Shown here: positions 59,151-64,000 of the stretch, piece by piece | Layout: every line of letters starts with the position of its first letter | Position numbering within the stretch: the stretch's first letter is position 1 | Source of the DNA: Symbiodinium natans | Lineage: Eukaryota > Sar > Dinophyceae > Suessiales > Symbiodiniaceae | NCBI GenBank assembly: GCA_905221605.1 | Contig: CAJNDS010002640.1 | Location: 32,501 to 96,500 of the forward strand | Reading direction: 5' to 3' | Length of the DNA stretch: 64,000 bases | The notes under the pieces: generated by a model | Database searches by the model: none | What the model was told of the DNA's origin: nothing | What the model saw: only the letters and a program-made list of their open reading frames with translations | Translations under genes and position numbers: made by a program

Positions 59151-60089
59151 GTGTTTAGTGTGTTTCAGCATGTTTCACCTTGCACCAGATGATCAATTCT
59201 CAAAGAAGGGCTCCTTTCAGCAGGCACCTTGCGTTATGCCAAAGAGACCCCAAGAGGGCTTCTGACAACTGCTGGATGAGCTTTTGCACAGGCACAAGCA
59301 ATGGCCCGACAGCTGAAAGTAGCCTATGACTGGTACTTGGAGATTCGCTGGTAGCTAGAATCGTGTGAAGTGCCAGAAGCACTGCGAGAGTGCTAATCCC
59401 TGCACGTACCATGAATCTTCGAGCGTTCCAGGAATTTGAGCCTTAGTGCGCACCGAGGTTCGAACATTGCAGATCCGATATCATCTGTCCAGTTTTCAGG
59501 AATTTTTGTGGGTTTTGGGCATGTGGCGAGCGTGGTCGCCCACGCTCTGCAAAAGCCGCTGTGGATCCAGTCCGGGCATCCTGAAGCCCGCAAACCACGT
59601 GCCAGCTTCGCAGCAAAAGAGTGGCTTTTCGGCTGCAAACGCTGAGGTATCCGGATCACAACCCCCTAATCTTCCTAAAGCCGGGGGAAACGGGGCCGCT
59701 CAATCTTCGACCCGGGATTCCCGGGTCGAGGCGTTTTGCTGGTTTGAACAACCCCGATCCCCCCCTGCGCTTAAACTGTTGAACCCAAATCCTCAAAAAC
59801 CCAAACAGCCTCATTTCCCCCCTTCCATGTTTGGCACCTGTTTTGGGCCAAAGACCACGATTCCCCTCCAGGTAACATCTAGGGCCGAAACCCCAACAGC
59901 CCCAAAACCCCCTCAACGAACTCGGCTCTAGGGTTTAGAGAAAAGTCTAGGTTTTGGGGCCTGAAGAAAACTCATCCCGCTCCTTTTGTAGCCGAAGACA
60001 GCCCACACATCCCTGAATAAGCTCGGGGTTTGCTTTTCGCTCAGGGTTAGAGGGTGCTTTGCACAACAAACCGCGTCCGACTGGCACCT

Positions 60090-60205
60090 TCTCACGCTTT
60101 TCTCACGGTGGGGGATTTGGGCTGCTGAAAGCCAAACGACGACTTGCGGAAAGCACGGCCCCGGGGCACTCACGATTTCTCACGGTTTTCTCACGGTTTT
60201 TTGGA
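60090..60205. repeat. TTCTCACGGT direct repeats
   Basis: Five copies of a TTCTCACG(G/C/A)T unit in two clusters (60093-60112 and 60174-60203). Confidence 0.7.
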
Positions 60206-60214
60206 CGAGCATAA

Positions 60215-60925
60215 ACGTGATTGACACTTTCATTCTTGTCGCCTTTTCATCTTATCTTTCTCCCTTGTATCTATTCTACCTCTATCTTTATCTTTTCTAT
60301 CACTAGTCGAAAGTTGTAATCGTAAAGGCTTAGGTCCTAGGTTTTGTGCATTTGGATTCATCTTTGGAATCTCCGGCATATTCATATCAGTTCTAATAGA
60401 ATGATATTCAACACGACTTCTTTTTAAGTAGTGCCTGGCCTAATTGGTAGACTGTTAAACTATGTTGTACCTGTCTTTCAATGTATCCTGGAATTCCTGG
60501 AGTCAGTATATTTCAATCTTAATTCTGGATTTATTTTGCTTTCATGTTTGTTCCTTTCCTAATCCTTTCAATAATGTTAGAGTTTGGAGGCGGTACAGGA
60601 TGAACTTTTATTCCACCAATCATCATCACCTTCAAGTCACGACATCTTATATTTGGAGTGTTCTCTGGTACATCTTCATGTCTTACATCTTCTAACTTTT
60701 GGACAACAAGGGAAAATCTGAGATCTTAAGAATTTTGACGTTTTTCATCTCCCATTATTTCCTTGGGCTGTCTTGATTGCAGCTTTCATGCGGGTTTTGA
60801 CAGTGCAAACCTTATCTGGTGGACTTCGTCTTTTTTGGGTGATCTTCATTCCAATGCAATTTTTCTTTGATCCTTTACTTGGAGGAGATTTGGAACATTT
60901 TTTTTTGGACATCCCTTAATTTTCG
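60215..60925. other. AT-rich island
   Basis: About 700 bases with clearly higher A+T than anything nearby and long T-rich stretches on the + strand. It includes a 77-codon reading (60462-60695) of low-complexity hydrophobic composition that I do not take as a gene, and a box A-like TGGCCTAATTGGTAGAC at 60427 without a box B. Origin unknown. Confidence 0.5.
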
Positions 60926-62727
60926 TAATTCCCGTGTCTGAAAATGGGCGCCTCCTTGCGGAGCGAGGAGAAATGAAGCAACTCGTGCATTCCGGCTGAG
61001 TTTTCTTGATACCGGAGGCGGACGATTTGGTGTTCAATCGGGTTGCATTTATGAGGCCACCGGATCTCCAGAGGCTGCAGGGTGAATGGAACACAACAGA
61101 AGCCAGGGGCCCAGAGTTTGGGACAGACAATGTCTTCGCTCATGCGGGTTTCGCACTCTTGCACAGGTTCTCACACAGGCTCAGAGTGTCGCATAGCAAG
61201 ACAAATCATGGGATTGAATTCTGCAAGAAAGATGATGCGCGGCTGACAGTTGTGGGAAGCATTCGAGGTTGAGAGAGTGGGGTGTCGGGGGCTTTCGGTC
61301 TCGATGTGTTCTGGTTACGTGTATTCTATGAGGGTGCGTTGTTGCACTACACAGCTCATGTTGCATCATTGTTTTTGCATCTTGCTGTACGAGCTAAAGC
61401 CTGGCATTTGAAGCTGCAAGGGCTCCTGCGTTGGCCAAATCCAGGGCGGCTGCCTCGTTTGGCACCGGACAGGGGCTCGGCATGATCTGTGTTGTCGAGA
61501 GTGACCGCGCTTGCATGTGCCGTGACACTATCATTGGCGGTAGCTGCCCGGTAGCTCAGCAAAAAAATAACAGAGGTACTACCTCAGCAAGCGCAGCAGC
61601 CACAGCAGCAGCATCATACTGAGTTACTGTCCCTGCAGTCGTCGTGGTAGTGCATGGTGGCGCTGCTGTTGGGTGGTTGTCGTCGCACGTCGTAAAGTAA
61701 GCTTGCATGCTGCATTCCTTGCACACCTTCTCCGCTTCAGGGCTGCCTGAAACCCCGAGCTAAACAGCATGATCTGCTTTGCCAGAAGTGATCTTTGTTC
61801 GAGTTTGCCGCGCCTCCCAGCTGCCCGAAGAACAGCCAAGACTGACGGCCTTCAGCATAATACACGCCACAAGCTGTGGACCTTGAACGCTGCGGTGCAT
61901 GTTTGGGAGTCATAGGTTATGATAATATCATATTATGTCATGATCATGGCATGAAGCGGCCAAAATGCCGCGACTCGACTGCGCAGGTCTTTCGCAGCTC
62001 ACCCGACCAATTTGACGATGGAAGGCGGCTGCATCCTCAGAGCTCAGGATAATTCTTGATGTGAAGCATGAAGCTGTTCTTTTTTGTTTGATTTGTTTCC
62101 TGGGCCAAGAAGAGCTCGAGGCCGCATCCTCATGGACATGGGCTCAGCAACGCAAACAGCAGGGCCCTCGGGAAGCCGCTTTGGAAGTTGGGGTTGACTT
62201 CAACATGTGCGAATATCTAGAATCTAGACATTCGATTTTCTGGCTCGGCCCAGGCTGTTGTTGAGTGGGGTCCACCTGCTCGGCTGAAGTGGGATGACGG
62301 TGACGAATGGGTACGTGTTGAGAGCAGTCCAACGGCCAATTGTAGCGAAAAACATCAAGAGTCACGATTCCTCTTTGGCCGCGGTGCTTGCGCAGATTTC
62401 TCGTGGCCCAGAGCCCATGACATGCGCAGCCGCTCTTTCGCAACGCATCGTGCAAACCAGCCGCTGGCCGCAGCCCTTCACGCTTCATCCAGGCTCAGGT
62501 AGCGCTAGACCTAACAGCCTTCTGATGTCGAGTGCCCTAGACTCCGCACCTGTAGCCTTCGCCTCACGCGGCCCGCCATCTTACAGCAACCTCAGGGTGG
62601 CCTTTGCAAATCTTGACATGACCAAGATGGCTAGCTCCTAGCTCGTGCGAACTCTGCAACCAAGCTGGTACCCAAGCATCAAGATACCGAAAATAACAGC
62701 AGCTTCAGACAAGCCGTGGCGCAGTGG

Positions 62728-63128
62728 ATGTGCCGCCGTAGATGCCTGATTTGGCTCATGTGTCCATCCTGGTCAAGCTTGTGCTTTGCGGGCCTGCAGC
62801 CCAAAAGCCTTCCCAGGGCCTCCAGGGCCTCGTGTGTGGTGCTCCTGCGGCATGGGGAGCGTGAGGATTACATGGCCGAGAAGGCTGGGAGAAAACCGTG
62901 GAGCTGCTGTTCATCCCGCATCAAGGTGATTGAGTTCGGGGGCCTCAAGCTTCATGAAATTGATCCCTGAATCTGGGACCATGTCACATTTAAGTTCTGG
63001 TAGTGGGTTCCAGGCCGGCAGAGGTGCAGAGTGGATCGCTGCCGCGGCCCGGCCCTGGGATCCGCCGCTAGCAGCCAATGGCCGGCAGCAGGCAGAAGCG
63101 GCAGCTGCACGTCTCCGGAAGGCGTGTG
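62728..63128 (+). CDS. histidine phosphatase (phosphoglycerate mutase-like), 5' part
   Basis: Exon A, about 62728-62883, contains CVVLLRHGEREDYMAEK, with the RHGE catalytic motif whose His is phosphorylated in this superfamily. Exon B, 63032-63128, reads WIAAAARPWDPPLAANGRQQ, then AEAAAARLRKAC, matching the following DPPL...G..QA block. The A/B join is in phase with a GC donor at 62884; B also ends at a GC donor. The spacing resembles the UBASH3/Sts-type and related eukaryotic branches more than glycolytic mutases, but substrate is unknown. The second catalytic His region is not seen before the window's right edge, so the gene continues. The start is uncertain: ATG at 62728 is in frame, but the A exon may instead begin at an acceptor near 62826. 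Confidence 0.72.
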
Positions 63129-63147
63129 GCAGTGATCGATTTGAGTT

Positions 63148-63240
63148 CGGGTTTCGGGTTAGGGTTTGTAAGGGTTCAGTCAGGGTTCAGGGTTCAGGGT
63201 TCAGGGTTTAGGGTTTAAAGGTTTAGGGTTTAGGGTTTGC
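63148..63240 (+). repeat. TTCAGGG / TTTAGGG array in phosphatase intron
   Basis: About eleven mixed units begin 20 bases after the exon B donor of the histidine phosphatase, so the array occupies the intron's 5' part. Confidence 0.9.
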
Positions 63241-64000
63241 TGTAATATGGCGCCGATGCTGTGAAGATCAGGAGGCAGAAACAGGCTCCAAAGCTTCGTC
63301 AGCTGCGAGGATCAGCTTTGGCCCGATTGTGGAGGGCCATCTAATGCCTTTCTCCCACCCCACACCGTCCAAGGCGGCAAAGCCACCCTAACCTATTCTT
63401 TTTCGGGTTTAGGCCTAAACTCAAGTCAATTGCCTCCAAAACACCTCTGCCGCCACCGATGGCGTGCCAGCCAGTTCCCAAGCTCTATAAAAGGGGTGTC
63501 CCAAAATGGTGCCAAACGTGTGCCAGCAAGGGTGAGAGGGGGTCAAGCGGGGTCCCAAGGCGGGGGGGTCTCAGAGGGGTCCCAGCAGCGGGCTTTCTCT
63601 CCCTCCACTGAGCTGCCTGGTTTTTGGGCACGCTGCATCGACAGGTCCGGGACCCTGGCGGATGCTTGGGTTTAGGCACTCCGGTGCCATCATCGTGGGG
63701 AGGTGCTTGCGCCATCAAGGTCAAGGGGTTTTTTTAATGCCGTAATTGTTGGGGCGCGGCTTTGGCTTTGAGTTCATGAGTTCAGGGATTAAGGTTTTTA
63801 GCAGGGCACGAGTCTCTTGCTTCTCGTCAAGAAGGTGAGGATAGGCAGGCGTCTGGCAGATGCATGCACAAGCGGGTGGGCAGTGGGGATTCCGAACCGG
63901 GTGGATCGAAGACTGCGGCAAAAAGAGGCCCTTTAAGCAATGCTGGTTCGGTTCAGCAGGCAGTTTCTGGCAATTCCGGCGGGGAAGGTCAGATCAGAGA
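63241..64000. other. intron or spacer to right edge
   Basis: No further phosphatase exon recognised; probably intron sequence of the truncated gene. Confidence 0.45.

Larger units (their letters stand above)
58600..62727. other. spacer upstream of the phosphatase gene
   Basis: Contains the tRNA-like relic, the TTCTCACGG repeats and the AT-rich island. A + strand reading at 61009-61272 (LIPEADDLVFNRVAFMRPPD, then LQRLQGEWNTTEARGPEFGT) is weakly coding-like but unassigned. Confidence 0.45.

Noticed and set aside
60427-60490. Box A-like TGGCCTAATTGGTAGAC suggesting a tRNA
   Set aside because: No box B or T-arm follows and no cloverleaf can be drawn.
1-64000. Relic spliced-leader sequences (TTTTGGCTCAAG end) marking retroposed mRNAs
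   Set aside because: Looked for by eye upstream of each gene and not found.

Overview
This window reads as nuclear DNA of a dinoflagellate, most likely a Symbiodiniaceae-type alga. Four things point that way. Genes are broken into many short exons. Intron 5' ends are often GC (and apparently sometimes GA) instead of GT, while 3' ends are almost always AG followed by G. Patches of TTTAGGG-type sequence are scattered through introns and spacers. Every protein-coding gene I could assemble lies on the + strand, which fits the long unidirectional gene blocks known from dinoflagellates. There is no bacterial-style gene packing, and most long single-frame readings are not genes. The species call is inference; the splice pattern and the domains are read directly.

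Layout. About 1.8-5.3 kb: a nearly complete ER lumen protein retention receptor (KDEL receptor, ERD2 type), pieced together from about 13 exons. 8.2-11.4 kb: exons of a charged, glutamine-rich protein, then a J-domain-like C terminus with an HPD motif. 20.6-30.3 kb: a MATE-family membrane transporter spread over nearly 10 kb, with an AT-rich insert in an early intron and a palindromic MITE-like element in a middle intron. 38.7-41.0 kb: an alpha/beta hydrolase of the ABHD1/ABHD3/YheT type. 45.6-47.7 kb: a TPR protein with unrecognised downstream exons. 52.7-53.5 kb: the end of an ankyrin-repeat protein. 55.1-55.9 kb: a START/SRPBCC (polyketide cyclase-like) protein. 62.7-63.1 kb: the start of a histidine phosphatase (RHGE motif) that runs toward or past the right edge.

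Between these are long spacers and introns holding telomere-like repeats, microsatellites, homopolymer runs, a 220-bp CA-rich tandem array, a polypyrimidine tract, two AT-rich islands and a few isolated candidate exons I could not name. The genes do not form an evident pathway. They look like unrelated housekeeping or membrane functions in one transcriptional direction.

Limits: exon joins were made by eye from protein family similarity, reading-frame phase and splice motifs. Some micro-exons and all transcript ends remain unplaced. No spliced-leader relic, rRNA gene, complete tRNA, CRISPR array or intact autonomous transposon was seen.
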